Source: Ciona intestinalis
Taxonomy: Eukaryota; Chordata; Ascidiacea; Phlebobranchia; Cionidae
Length of the DNA: 64,000 bases
Reading direction: 5' to 3'
Assembly (NCBI RefSeq): GCF_000224145.3
Contig: NC_020167.2
Span: 5,133,787-5,197,786 of the forward strand
Notes under the pieces: generated by a model
Told to the model about the DNA's origin: nothing
Databases searched by the model: none
Seen by the model: only the letters and a program-made list of their open reading frames with translations
Shown here: positions 12,271-23,200 of the stretch, piece by piece
Layout of the letters: each line of letters starts with the position of its first letter
Numbering within the stretch: the first letter of the stretch is position 1
Position numbers and translations under genes: made by a program

Positions 12271-13438
12271 AACCTTTTGTTTCTAAGGTTTCACTTGCAC
12301 TTACAAAAATGTTCTTTTACCGACAATTTTTTAGAAATCATGATATTACCCCCTAGCTCCCCCCACATGCAATATAGGTAATTAATTTATTATCTCACAA
12401 CCGCCGCCTAATTAGTTTGCATGGTTAGCGTAGCACTGAAAAAGTGGTCAAGCATTAAAGTTACCCCAAAAACATTTTTTTCTGACATATCTGGTATATA
12501 AAACACACTTTTGTTTCAGTGTTTTATCAGAATTTAAAGTCTTGCAAATGGCAAAGGAAACATTGGAAAAAAATTAACTTTTATTAAATCAGATAAGCCG
12601 AAAAAAATATTATTTACATTATGCCTGGTAGAAGAAGTGAGAGACGATCTCTTGACAAAACACGAAATGCAAAATACGATTGTGTCATGCCTTCGTGTTT
12701 GTCTCAATCAACTTCAAGATGTAAAATAATCAATTGCCAGATAGTTATGCATGACTGCCGCTCATACTGTTTCTTGTAGTATATTCTGCATTCCAAACTA
12801 ACTGTTTATTACAAAATATTACAAATATTGAAATATTACAAAAATCTCCACAATTAATACTTTTTTAACCGTTACTTAATAAACTTTTTGGCTGTAATTT
12901 AACCACTTTAAAAAAAATTAAATTTATAACTTTCTGGCTTTGTGCTTATACTTCATTAGTTTTTTGCGGTCTTTCCATATAGTGTAACAGTAAACTGTGT
13001 CCTATCTGGTGGTAGCAATGACGATGTATGACCTCAATTGTAAGAACATATTGGAAGAAAACAATGTTCTGGCGTTTATTTTAAATTCCACAGTTATTGG
13101 GAATTAACTACAGCGAGAGCACTCCCAGATGAAAAAGTGTTTTCATTCAAAAATGTAAACCATCAAAAGGCTGTAGGCTTACTTATATATATGTTGCATT
13201 AATGCATTCTGAAGTTAAGTTTTGTGGTAAGCAGTATTCACATAAATCGTTCAATGGCACCTTGGTTTCACATACATTAAGGTCATTTAATATTATTGAG
13301 TTAGATTTCAGACGTTTTGAGTGACGCTCTTTTAAGTTCGTGATGAGACGGTTATACAATTCTGAATATTTTTTGTTTTAATAAAAAACAAGAAGATAAA
13401 TATAAGTAGTTAGTGTACGAACACAATGGAAGTATAGT
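12271..13438. other. GCLC-SLC22 convergent intergenic region
   Basis: A 1.2 kb AT-rich spacer between two convergent genes. A polyadenylation-type AATAAA sits at about 12878. A 53-codon open frame from ATG 12621 begins MPGRRSERRSLDKTRNAKYD and then CVMPSC. It has no visible continuation and may be relic coding DNA. Nothing else is supported. Confidence 0.45.
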
Positions 13439-16400
13439 TCAGCTCATAGTAGCTTCTTCATCTCTGCTACTTTTGCTTCTTCGAAGTTTAAAGCAAGCGA
13501 CATGGGATCTACAAATAAAAGACATTGAAGACTTGTTTTTGGTAAACGATTTCGGCGATCGTTGCATTCTATCATTTAACCCAATTGTTTTGAATGAATT
13601 AATGTAACTTACTTTAACCTCGCTCCGCTGGAAAACGACAGTCGAAATAACACGGGCGTTTATAACAAACGCGGTTTATACACCTTGTGCCAACTCACGA
13701 GTTAATTACCGTGTATGTTACTTTGTGGGTGATTATTTCTTGTAGATTTTTATGTGTGGCTAATAAATTGAACAACCCATTAGTGACCACTGGGTTAGAG
13801 CAATTGTCATTAGGTATTGTGCCCAAGGACACATATAGGCTACGCCCACAATGGTAGCAGTGAAGAGCCTTGGCCCATCAACTCTGGTTAGAGCAGGCGC
13901 GCTAACCAACCGTGCTATTTAATTTAACTTTGTAAAAAAAGATCCTGTTTAACGTTTTATATTTTTCATTAGAAAAAATTAGAGCACATTGCTGCTTTAC
14001 CTTCCCATTGCAACGGCATCGTCGATGGTTTGAGGCAACGGTTCATTGATGGTCTTTGGCAGAAATCTGTACAAAGCTGAAGATACCAATAGAACAGCTC
14101 CGATTGCAATTGATATTGTTTTAACTTTATTAGGGTCACCTGTTTTTTAAAGTAAGATCCAACATTTATATTTGGCAAGTAAGCGTAGTGGACGTGAAGG
14201 CATAAAATAGTTGGGTGGGGAAAGATGGGACACTGTAACATTATATTTTTTGTCTCGATTGGTAGTAAACAGAGGACTTTTAAAGAATTACCTTATCCTC
14301 ACGACTCGCATAGACAGTTGTTAATTGTTTAAAACACGATCGGGATATTTTGAAGTTATGTACTAAAAGTGTCCCACCTTACCCCACTGTATATCACAAT
14401 GTGCAATGGAACAAATTTCACTTTAAGGCCCGACCTGCAAACAAGATATACGGAGCGGTTAGTGATCCGATTCTTGCCGTGACACCAGACATGCCCATGA
14501 TAGACTGACGCAGCGTTGTTGGAAACAATTCGTTCGTGTGAGCATAGATTACTGTAAAAAGGAGAGATGCCGCAAACTTGCACACACAAACCATAACAGC
14601 AACCAATACTGTGCTCCCTGTTAAAAAATGGAGAAATTAAATATGTCACATATACATGTATATATTTATATATGAGGTATGGTGAGAGAAGACGCCTATT
14701 TATTCTATTTATTTGTCCCACTTGCTAGTAAACAAAGAACATTCAAAGAATTATAAAACCGTATCCTGACAACTCCTATAGATCGTTGTTAATCGTTTAA
14801 AACACAGTCAGGATATTAGATGATTAGTAATCCGACCACTTTGCTCTTTTCAGAGCTTAGAAAACCTGTCACCTTAGTTTTTAGGCAATACGTGAAAAAC
14901 AGATTTTACATTGATTTACGAAAGGTGTAATTGCAGACAGCAATGCGATGACCAGCATCATATAAACATAGCTGTTCCTTCTTCCGACTTTACCAGCGAT
15001 CAGATAATAGCCTGCAGTTGCAGCAATATCGAGCAGTCCCAAAACACAGAGATTCAAAAATCGGTTTTCTGACAAATTGTTGGTGTTCAAACCAATGACG
15101 AAATATGCCAAGCTGGTGCAGTACCTGGCAAAAAGTTAATATATGATAAGGGTGGGGAAAACAGGACGCCTTCATCATATATTATTCAAATATCCTGATC
15201 GTGTTTTCAACAATTAACAACGGTCTATGGGAGTTTAAGAATATGGTTTTATAATTCTTTGAATGCTCTTTATTTACTATACCAAATAGAATGAAAAGGT
15301 GTCCCATCTTCCTCCTAACCCTACTATAACTACAAGAACATATTTTTAATTATGTACAAACCAAAGATTCACCAGGCAAAGAAGACAACGAGTATTCTTT
15401 TCAACAAAACCGGTTGTTTCACAAGCAATTTCAGCAACTCGAAAAATTTGAGACCATTCTCTTTTTCGTTTTTGGGGGAATCGAAAAGTTTAGTTTCCAG
15501 TTCATTTGAATCCTGCGAAGAAATTTTGTGCGTTTTGTTCAACTTGGCAATTTTTGACAGAATTCTTTGAGATTCTTCTTCACGACCAATCGACTTCAAC
15601 CAACGTGGCGATTCGTCAATCAACCTGCCGAATATATACAACAGGGATATAGTATAGCGTGGTGTTAAATAAAAAAGCTTTTATTTTTTTTCCTCTCCCA
15701 TTTAGTAGCAAACAAATATTTACGCAATTATATACCTGCCAGTCCCGCGTCTCTAAAAGAGAGCTGTTAATTAATATAAACACAATCAGGAAATGTGGGA
15801 TAAATATGCTAAATATGTCCCATCTTACCCCTTGCTACTACATAGTTTATATAGTAAGGTGGGGGAATACGGGACATGTTTAGCATATAATATATGTTTA
15901 GCATATAATATACAAATATTCTGATCGTGTTTTAAACAATTACCAACGGTCTATAGGAGTCGCGAAGGGACAGTTTTAAAATTCTTTGAAAGTTCTTTGT
16001 TTAGGACCAAGTGGGACGAGAAAATGAAATCTAAAGATGCCACATCTTTATCCACCCTACTATATAGAAAAAAATTGAAAACATTTTAACTTACCAATAG
16101 TAAGGGATATACAAAAGCCCTGAGAAGCTAAATACTCGTAACAACCATCTCCAATCTCTGAAGAAGTAACCGAGAAACGTTAAAACAAGAAACCCCAGGG
16201 AAAATCCCATTTGACAACAGAATGTGATAAATGTTCGCTTTTTTGTCGAGGCAAATTCAATACCTATAAATAACAGAACCGCTTAGGTATATAGGTATAG
16301 GTACCTGCAAGTACAATATGACAAAAAAAATTAAATTAAAATTTCTAAATTGGAAGTGTATGAATCTTTTGAATAACGGAGCCTTATTTCCTTTCTGTCA

Positions 16401-18448
16401 AAGTTACGAAGTTATACGTTTGCTACTAACCTAGTGAAAATGCAGCTGAGTAAACCACGTCTGTAGCTCCTGTAAAAAACAGAATGGACATATACATGGA
16501 AGCGGTAGGTGAAAAGCTCATAAGCAACGCTACCAGAAATTGTGAAGCTAAGGTCGCCAGGAAAACTACTCGACGACCGAATCTGTTGGCAAATTTGTAA
16601 AGTTACAGTAAATACACAAAGCAACTTTATTAATTAAGTGTACGTAACGGTTAAGGAACATAGGCAGATTCCTTTTTTACAGTTATGTATAAAACGTTAA
16701 TCAATAGGTGGTCACTAATGGTATAGGGTTCTTCACAACCCTATACTAATGGGTTGTCTTAAATTGGCTGACTCTTTAAAAAACAGTTACTAACAATTTA
16801 TATATACGTGGTAACTCGTAAGCGGGCACGAGTCGTACAAAAAAAAAACATCAGTGCAAAAGCGACTGTCGTTTTCCGCTACACGAGGATAAAATAAGTT
16901 TCATTCATACTTTCTTTCAATTATAATAAGATCACCAATTTCTTACTTGTCAGATGTTGGGCCAATTGCAAACGTACCGCACATTTTTCCCACAGCGTAG
17001 ATTGTAAACGAAAAAGGCTTCATCCATGCGCGTTCGCATACGAATTTAAACTAAAAAGTAACTTCATATATCAAACATATAGTATTGTGGGGTGGAGGGA
17101 GACAGAAGACCTTTAGCACATAGTATCCAAATATCCTGACCGTGTTTTAAACAATCAACAACGATCAATGGGAGACGTGAGGATACGATTTTATAATTCT
17201 TTGAATGTTCTTTTTATACTATACCAAATAGGACGAGAAAATAAATGTAAATTTATTGTTTAGCCTATTTCCACATTGCATCTGTATATATATAAACATT
17301 TAGATAGTGTATTTATTATTTTTGTAAAAGCTAAACCTGGTGGTGTGTGTAGGCTATAAACTTACTTCGGTTAGAGCGCTAACCCCATCTTGTGCGAATC
17401 TCCATTGTTTGCATGGTAATGTTCTGTTTACGAGCCATACGGTTCCACTCTTGTCTGTCAAGTAGTATGTATAATATAAGTTATTCGCTTTAAAAGAAAA
17501 CTTAAATCGCATATGGTCGAGGAAAATGGGACACATTTTCATTCTATTTTCTCGTCCCATTTGGTAGTAAATAAAAAGATTCAAAGAATTATAAAACCGT
17601 ATCCTCACGTCTCCCATTGATCGTTGTTAATTGTTTAAAACACGATAGGGATATTTGGATATTATGTACTAAAGGTGTCCAGTCTTCCATACTACTATAA
17701 GACGTGTAGAGTAGTATGGAAGACAAGATACCTTTTATAGTACATAATATCCAAATACGAGTAATGCAACTTACTTGTTAAAAAATCGATATCGGATACG
17801 TCGTAATTGGAACACTCGCTTCGCACTAATTCTTGCTTATCGTCGGTGGTCCAAGGAACCGTCGAATTTAGCAGGTATTCGTATTTGGATTTGGTTACGT
17901 TGAGATAATTCTCTGATAACGCCTGTGTGAAACGGGAGTTAAAACTATTGTATTAAACACAACGAGATATTGTATTTTTTCTATTTTATTCTTTGTGGGT
18001 GAGGTCCTTGCCAAATATCTGGGAATTAGGAAGATTTGGCCCATTACCCCAACACCCGGGATGCACATTTAAGTTGTTCATGAGACCGGTCCTTAACTTT
18101 GCGACACCGCGCATCGCAGAGAAACACGTGTTTTCAAACCATTTTTCTCGTGTGCTTTTACGAGTTACCACACTTTTCAATTTTGTATATGATTTTTGCT
18201 TTGATATGGCTTATAATTTGGTCAACTCATTGGTGACTACTGGGTTGGAGCAATGTCCGTTAAATGTTTTCCCACCAAACCTTTATTCTTACCGATGGTA
18301 CGTCGCAATGAAACTCTGGCTCGTATAAAGTGAAGAGAAAACGAAATGTCAAAGCACAACTTGGTATAGTAGAAAGCAACAAAAGCAAAGAAAGTCTCTT
18401 TTGATAAAAACCAAACACGTTCAACTCTTCAAACTCTTCTTTCGACAT
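13439..18448 (-). CDS. SLC22-family organic cation/anion transporter
   Basis: Eleven exons in transcript order: 18448-18293, 17922-17775, 17454-17366, 17050-16947, 16582-16431, 16263-16095, 15624-15373, 15124-14910, 14617-14435, 14139-14001, 13508-13439. They total 1677 bp, giving 558 aa, the usual SLC22 length. The architecture is that of the major facilitator family: a start with MSKEEFEELNVFGFYQKR before TM1, a long extracellular TM1-TM2 loop (about residues 45-140) with N-glycosylation sequons near N60 and N71, FVCERAW, the TM2-TM3 signature SDKFGRR (about 164-170), RDWRW (252-256), ESPRWL (277-282), NELFPTTLRQ, and a C-terminal PKTINEPLPQTIDDA. It should carry small organic ions across the plasma membrane; the substrate cannot be assigned. 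The last exon is small and encodes a basic cytosolic tail. Introns are crowded with MITEs. Confidence 0.93.
13600..13920 (-). mobile_element. SINE-B, near full length
   Basis: Minus-oriented from the tail (ATGTAACTTACTTTAACCTC) to the tRNA-like head (GCAGGCGCGCTAACCAACCG). In the last intron of the SLC22 gene. Confidence 0.8.
14207..14392 (-). mobile_element. MITE-A, complete, mildly diverged
   Basis: TTGGGTGGGGAAAGATGGGA to CCCACCTTACCCCACTGTAT. The central blocks read in reverse relative to the copy at 7349. SLC22 intron 9. Confidence 0.85.
14675..14832 (-). mobile_element. MITE-A, right end lost
   Basis: Starts TATGGTGAGAGAAGACGCC. The central blocks are intact, but the closing inverted repeat is missing. 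SLC22 intron 8. Confidence 0.75.
15146..15327 (+). mobile_element. MITE-A, complete
   Basis: TAAGGGTGGGGAAAACAGGA to CATCTTCCTCCTAACCCTAC. SLC22 intron 7. Confidence 0.85.
15655..15838 (-). mobile_element. MITE-A, degenerate left end
   Basis: The left terminus is eroded. The right terminus GTCCCATCTTACCCCTTGCT is recognisable. It abuts the next copy in SLC22 intron 6. Confidence 0.7.
15850..16066 (+). mobile_element. MITE-A, with internal duplication
   Basis: The sequence TGTTTAGCATATAATATA occurs twice in tandem near the left end, lengthening the element to about 215 bp. It lies next to the preceding inverted copy. Confidence 0.8.
16700..16912 (+). mobile_element. SINE-B, headless, interrupted by a 23 bp palindrome
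   Basis: The middle and tail of the SINE are present (GTGGTCACTAATGG, GTAACTCGTAAGCGGGCACG). At 16722-16744 a palindromic insert splits it between two copies of ACTAATGG. SLC22 intron 4. Confidence 0.65.
17084..17247 (+). mobile_element. MITE-A, right terminus missing
   Basis: GTGGGGTGGAGGGAGACAGA start; ends at GGACGAGAAAATAAATG. SLC22 intron 3. Confidence 0.75.
17512..17698 (-). mobile_element. MITE-A, near complete
   Basis: GGAAAATGGGACACATTTTC to GTGTCCAGTCTTCCATACTA, with reversed central blocks. SLC22 intron 2. Confidence 0.8.
17704..17765 (+). mobile_element. MITE-A, left end only
   Basis: GTAGAGTAGTATGGAAGACA then TACATAATATCCAAATA. It mirrors the right end of the copy before it and ends about 10 bases from SLC22 exon 2. 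Confidence 0.6.
17990..18150 (+). repeat. Family-C dispersed repeat
   Basis: TTGTGGGTGAGGTCCTTGCC, GGGAATTAGGAAGATTTGGC and CCCGGGATGCACATTTAAG. Similar in order to the copy at 9354. SLC22 intron 1. Confidence 0.5.
18195..18282 (-). mobile_element. SINE-B, middle fragment
   Basis: CAACTCATTGGTGACTACTG and GGAGCAATGTCCGTTAAATG. It ends next to SLC22 exon 1. Confidence 0.6.
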
Positions 18449-18504
18449 GTTTCAACCAAAGTTTTAATATTTAAATCTGGACTTCGTATACATCTAGAAC
18501 TGCG

Positions 18505-18635
18505 AGGAAATATGATACACCTTCAGTACACAGGAACCAAATATCCCGATCGTGTTTTAAACAATAAACAACGGTCCATATGGTAGCCGTGAGGATATTA
18601 CGGTTTTATAATTCTTTGAATTTTCTTTGTTACGC
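18505..18635 (+). mobile_element. MITE-A, both termini damaged
   Basis: Central blocks CCCGATCGTGTTTTAAACAA and TTATAATTCTTTGAATTTTC retained, about 60 bases upstream of the SLC22 start codon. Confidence 0.7.
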
Positions 18636-20218
18636 GAATCATATACATCGCAAATACTGAGTTCTTAAATATGTTTCCACACCCTATATGGGAAGCTTTT
18701 TCTAAAAAGATTGTAAATTGCTAAAACCTGACTTTCGGATCACTTTTTAACAAGCCGCAGCATACGGTTCACAAACTTTTTTTATTAAACTATATTTGAA
18801 CCCGAAGAATTCACAACAGGACATTTGGTTAACAAATTTTCAAAGCTGTACTAAACTGCCGCAATAATTTCAATACAATTTTTGAAAGTGTAACACATTC
18901 GTTAAGACAAAAAGCTCACTAGTTGGGGCTTCCTGTTATGCCGCACCACAGGAAATGTACACAGAAGCCGCTTTCAGCTGTTGCTTGTATGATAAGACTA
19001 ATGTCACGTTTTAAATTGATAAGGCCTAAGGGGGTGTAAAGTTAGTTTTGCATATAAGTTATGCAGTATTCTGCTAAGCTTAATCTATACTTTAATTTTT
19101 TCGTTTAAAACGGTACCGTTTTTTAGCCAAAATATACAATGATGCCAACTAAGATGTTTATAATTTGCTCCTGTAAGATAACTAAAATTATTCAATAACA
19201 ATAAGTTTAAAAAAACACAAACCAAACCAGTGTATATCACTTTTAATGCATCCCCGTTTAAACGGTAATAGTTTAATTCGGCGTTGATTATGTTTTGATA
19301 TTAGTCAAGGTATAGTGGGGGGAAACGGTACTCTGGGAAAGACACGGGCCTATTTTAAATATCATCTTAGAGGTACCCATTTGTAGACGAAAAAATGCTA
19401 CAGTATTTTACGATCCAACAAATGCGCGGTAAAGGCGGTTACTGTTGCTAAGTATTGAAATTCAGTGTTGAACGAATACAACATGCTTTTAATGGCTGAA
19501 ATAAAGCATAATAATAAGATGTTCATTTGAATACTCGCTGAAACATACTTAAACTCGCGAAATGTTGGAGTTTGCGAGTTTAAATCATCAATCATAGTTT
19601 AATACAGAGTTAGGAGGAATGGACACGTACCAATACAAAAAAAATACCCATTATAAAGATATGTTCAAATGCTTTTGAAAATCTATGCCCGCTAATTGAG
19701 CGTTGATGGGCGCTGGAGTGTATGGACATCCTCTGTTAATTATTGTGATAAGTTATATAAACAACAAAAAGAAAACGATGCCACTATTTTATACCGCGCA
19801 CTATAACGAAATTTCAGACAAAAATTTAAGAAGAAGTAACGGTAACAGCGAATAAGAGAATAATTTGGCAGCATAACAACAGTCGTTAAAACACGCTAGA
19901 GGTATAGAAACGAATCGAATTAAAGTATCAAGTAAAAGCGTTCTACTCAACATACTATAGTCTCTGTCGAGTTGCATCAATTTAAACCAGCTAAGATGTA
20001 ATTGCAAGAAAAGTGCGCGTAAAGACACCACAGTACCATTAAGGGAGGAATCGGCTTGAGAATTCACAATAGCATGTTTTGTGCGAACACTTGTAGATTA
20101 CATAATTATCACCTCTATTACAAAAATACACAAAATGGTACATTATTGAAATACAAATATATGTAAACTTGAATTTGCAGCATAGCTAAAAGGTGTACAA
20201 TTAAAAACGGTATTATAG

Positions 20219-20224
20219 TTTATT
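20219..20224 (-). terminator. Polyadenylation signal of the SLC16-like gene
   Basis: The plus strand reads TTTATT, that is AATAAA on the transcript, 24 bases after the stop codon of the SLC16-like gene. Position and orientation suit a 3'-end signal. Confidence 0.5.
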
Positions 20225-20247
20225 CGGTATGCTGTTTGCACAATATA

Positions 20248-23200
20248 TTATAATGTAGTCGAGATGACTACACTTGTGTTATCCCGAGGTTTTGTCACCA
20301 GAATTAAACCAGAAATAATTAAGCCGATTCCCGCTACTCGAAATCCCCAGTCGTAGCTTTGTGTCACGTCATAAAACCAACCTGTTTACAAAAAAAGAGC
20401 AAGGCTATAATGAATTGGCACGTAGAGTGTAACTTTATTGGGAAAGTAGATATTGTGCTGTGGGGTAATATGGCACACTTTTATAATAGAGTAAAAGACG
20501 TCCCCTCTTGCCATCTACGGTGTACACTGACCTGCCATCGGTGGTCCTAACAATACGCCTAATCCTTCAAACATTAGCATCCAGCTGAAAGCGTCCACAA
20601 ACTTATTGCAACCCAACATAACGGCAGCAGATGCTTTTATCAGACCGTAACCATTGCTGAGGAAACCAAACGCAGCAGCAAACATAAAAAGACCGATCTT
20701 GTTCGACCAGAACGGGCTCACTGCAACCGATATACCGCATAAAATCTATACAGCAAAACGTATTAGTTATGTTATACCACGGCCTACTAGAGATATCTCT
20801 ATAGTAGGCCATGGTTATCCCAATACTGTGTATAATTAGATTATCGATTATACAGTTGGTATAACATCTCGGCAATTCAAAAGCAATTGAGCTAAACCTT
20901 GCATTCCAAAGTAATAAAACAGGCTGCTTTTTATGAATTTGTCCTATAGTAGGGCGGGAGAAACGAGACACCTTTGGCACTTAATAATTTTTTTTATACT
21001 TTTTTTGAGTATTCTCAGTTTACTATATGACACGAGAAAAAAAAAGAATGAAAAGGTTTCCGATCACCCCCACCCTACTATGCTGTATAAACCAAGAGTT
21101 TAAAACTTGCTCAAAAATGAATAAGCAAATTAGTCTTTTAAAAAAAAAAACTTCTATTGCTAACTTGAATTAGTGCATATGCAATCCTCGGGTGTACTTC
21201 AGCATAGTTAAAGAATGCTCCTGTAATTGGCCTGCCGGTAAAACCAGCTAAACCAATGGTAGCTGCCACCCATGCGCTGGTATTTTCATCCAAACCAGAT
21301 AACCTGTTAAACATACATTTTCTCTTACTTTGACTGCGTTTTAACTTTTCTGATGAAGTCAAAAGGTGTCTCATCCCCCCACCCTACTTTGTATAACATG
21401 GTGTGGAAAGATGGGACATGTTTTTATCATCTTTTTTCGTACTACTTGGTGGTAGCAAACAAAGTCCATTTACAGAATTCTATAAACGTAGCCCCGCGAC
21501 TCTCAAATATCGTTGTTAATTTAAAAAAAAACGGTATCCCATCTTACTACACACTACTATATATGTTTAATCTTAACAACAGTGTTTAACTATATAACCT
21601 AACTAACTTACCTAGCTCGTTCAACCAGATGAACATAAGGAATAAATAAGCACAACCAACCCAAAAAGTGGCTTGTTATCAGTCGTAAGAAAGTAATATT
21701 TCTGTATAAACCGATACTTCGTTTGAAAAAAGATAACTCTGTAAAAATCAAAATACGTAAATTCAAAAGAACACTAAATTAAAATAAAAAGAACTAGAAG
21801 TTATATAATAGATACTGCTGTTATTATATGCTAATTGGAAAGCCTAAAACGTTTAGACTAAATAAGTAATGATTCAAAAAATATAAATTTATATTCAAAA
21901 AAACTACAAGACAATCTGTATACAAAAAATCTTAGAAACCGTTTTCAGTTGAGCTAACCTGTGTCAACAGCTGTGCTGTCCCTTTGTGAATTTATAGAAC
22001 CTTCATTACATATCGAAGTAATTCCAATTTCGTTATTACTTTCTTTACTTGGGCGTACTTCTGATATGTTCAACTTTTGTGGCGGAATAAAAAACATTGC
22101 GATTACTGTATTGTTCAAACAAATGCCCCCGAAAATAAGCATGGCACCCTGGTGATAAAAATATCATTGATTTATTTAATTACGAATAAGTAAACGATCG
22201 AAAACGTATGTATGGTATACATATGGATTGCCAGTCGTCAGTTAGACCTATATTTTAACAAACGCTAAAAATATATTGTAGAGTGGGAGAAGAATACCAT
22301 TAGCACATAATATCCAAATATTCTGGCTGTGTTTTAGTCTATGGAAGTTGTGAGAATAAGGTTTTACATTTCTTTGAATGATTTTTGTTTACTACCAAAT
22401 TGGACCAAAAATAGAATGAAAAAAGGGCCCATTCCCCTACCCCAGCACTTATATATGTAGAAGTAAATGTTGTACCCCATGGCCTGTTGCAAGGAATGTG
22501 CTAATCACGAATTTTTAGTCATTTGCCGTTGAAACAGAAATGTCATGTATTTTAACGAGTTGTACGTTATGGCATATAATAGTTACTTATTAGTTACTTA
22601 TATTGCAATACGTTTTGAATGATTCATCTTTTCATTTGGAAAGCCTTTAAAATGCACCGCTAACTTTTGTACGTACTTGCCAAGTGTATTCTGAAATTAT
22701 GTACCGCTGCACCGCTGACATTGCGAAAACACCGGCTGATAAACCAGACCCGCACACACTTTCTGCGAGCGTTCGTTGTCGTAGAAAGTATTTATTTATG
22801 ATGCTGCATGAAGCCAGCGATGCCAACCCACAGCCAAAACCTGACAAAAAAAAACATTCTTAAATGAATAAAAAGACAAAATTAATGTGAAAGAATAAAT
22901 GGACCTAACTTTATCCTAGCGTCGCCGGAAAACGACATTTTTGCAATGGGTGTTCATACACCTCGTGCCAGCTTACGAGTAACGATGACGCAACACATAA
23001 GAGCCATATAACGATATATAGTCGTTATATAACCCTACACCAAGCATAATTTATTTATTTATTTAATCGAGCGACATGTGAGAATAGTAAATTACTACTT
23101 TTATACTAGTGTGTGTTGAATGTTTTCATTTTTTCTTTTTGACCTATTTGTTATTGTAAACAAAGAATATTTTCAAAATTAACTTCCGAACCCTCGCGAT

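Larger units (their letters stand above)
18449..20247. other. SLC22 upstream and SLC16 downstream region
   Basis: About 1.8 kb between two minus-strand genes. It contains a damaged MITE (18505-18635), a MITE terminus at about 19312-19350, and AT-rich DNA. Open frames of 65 and 88 codons on the minus strand (19398-19595, 19801-20067) show no family signature. The SLC22 promoter is expected just right of 18448. Confidence 0.4.

Noticed and set aside
19801-20067. 88-codon minus-strand open frame
   Set aside because: No family signature, no splice context linking it to a gene, and ordinary AT-rich composition; likely chance.
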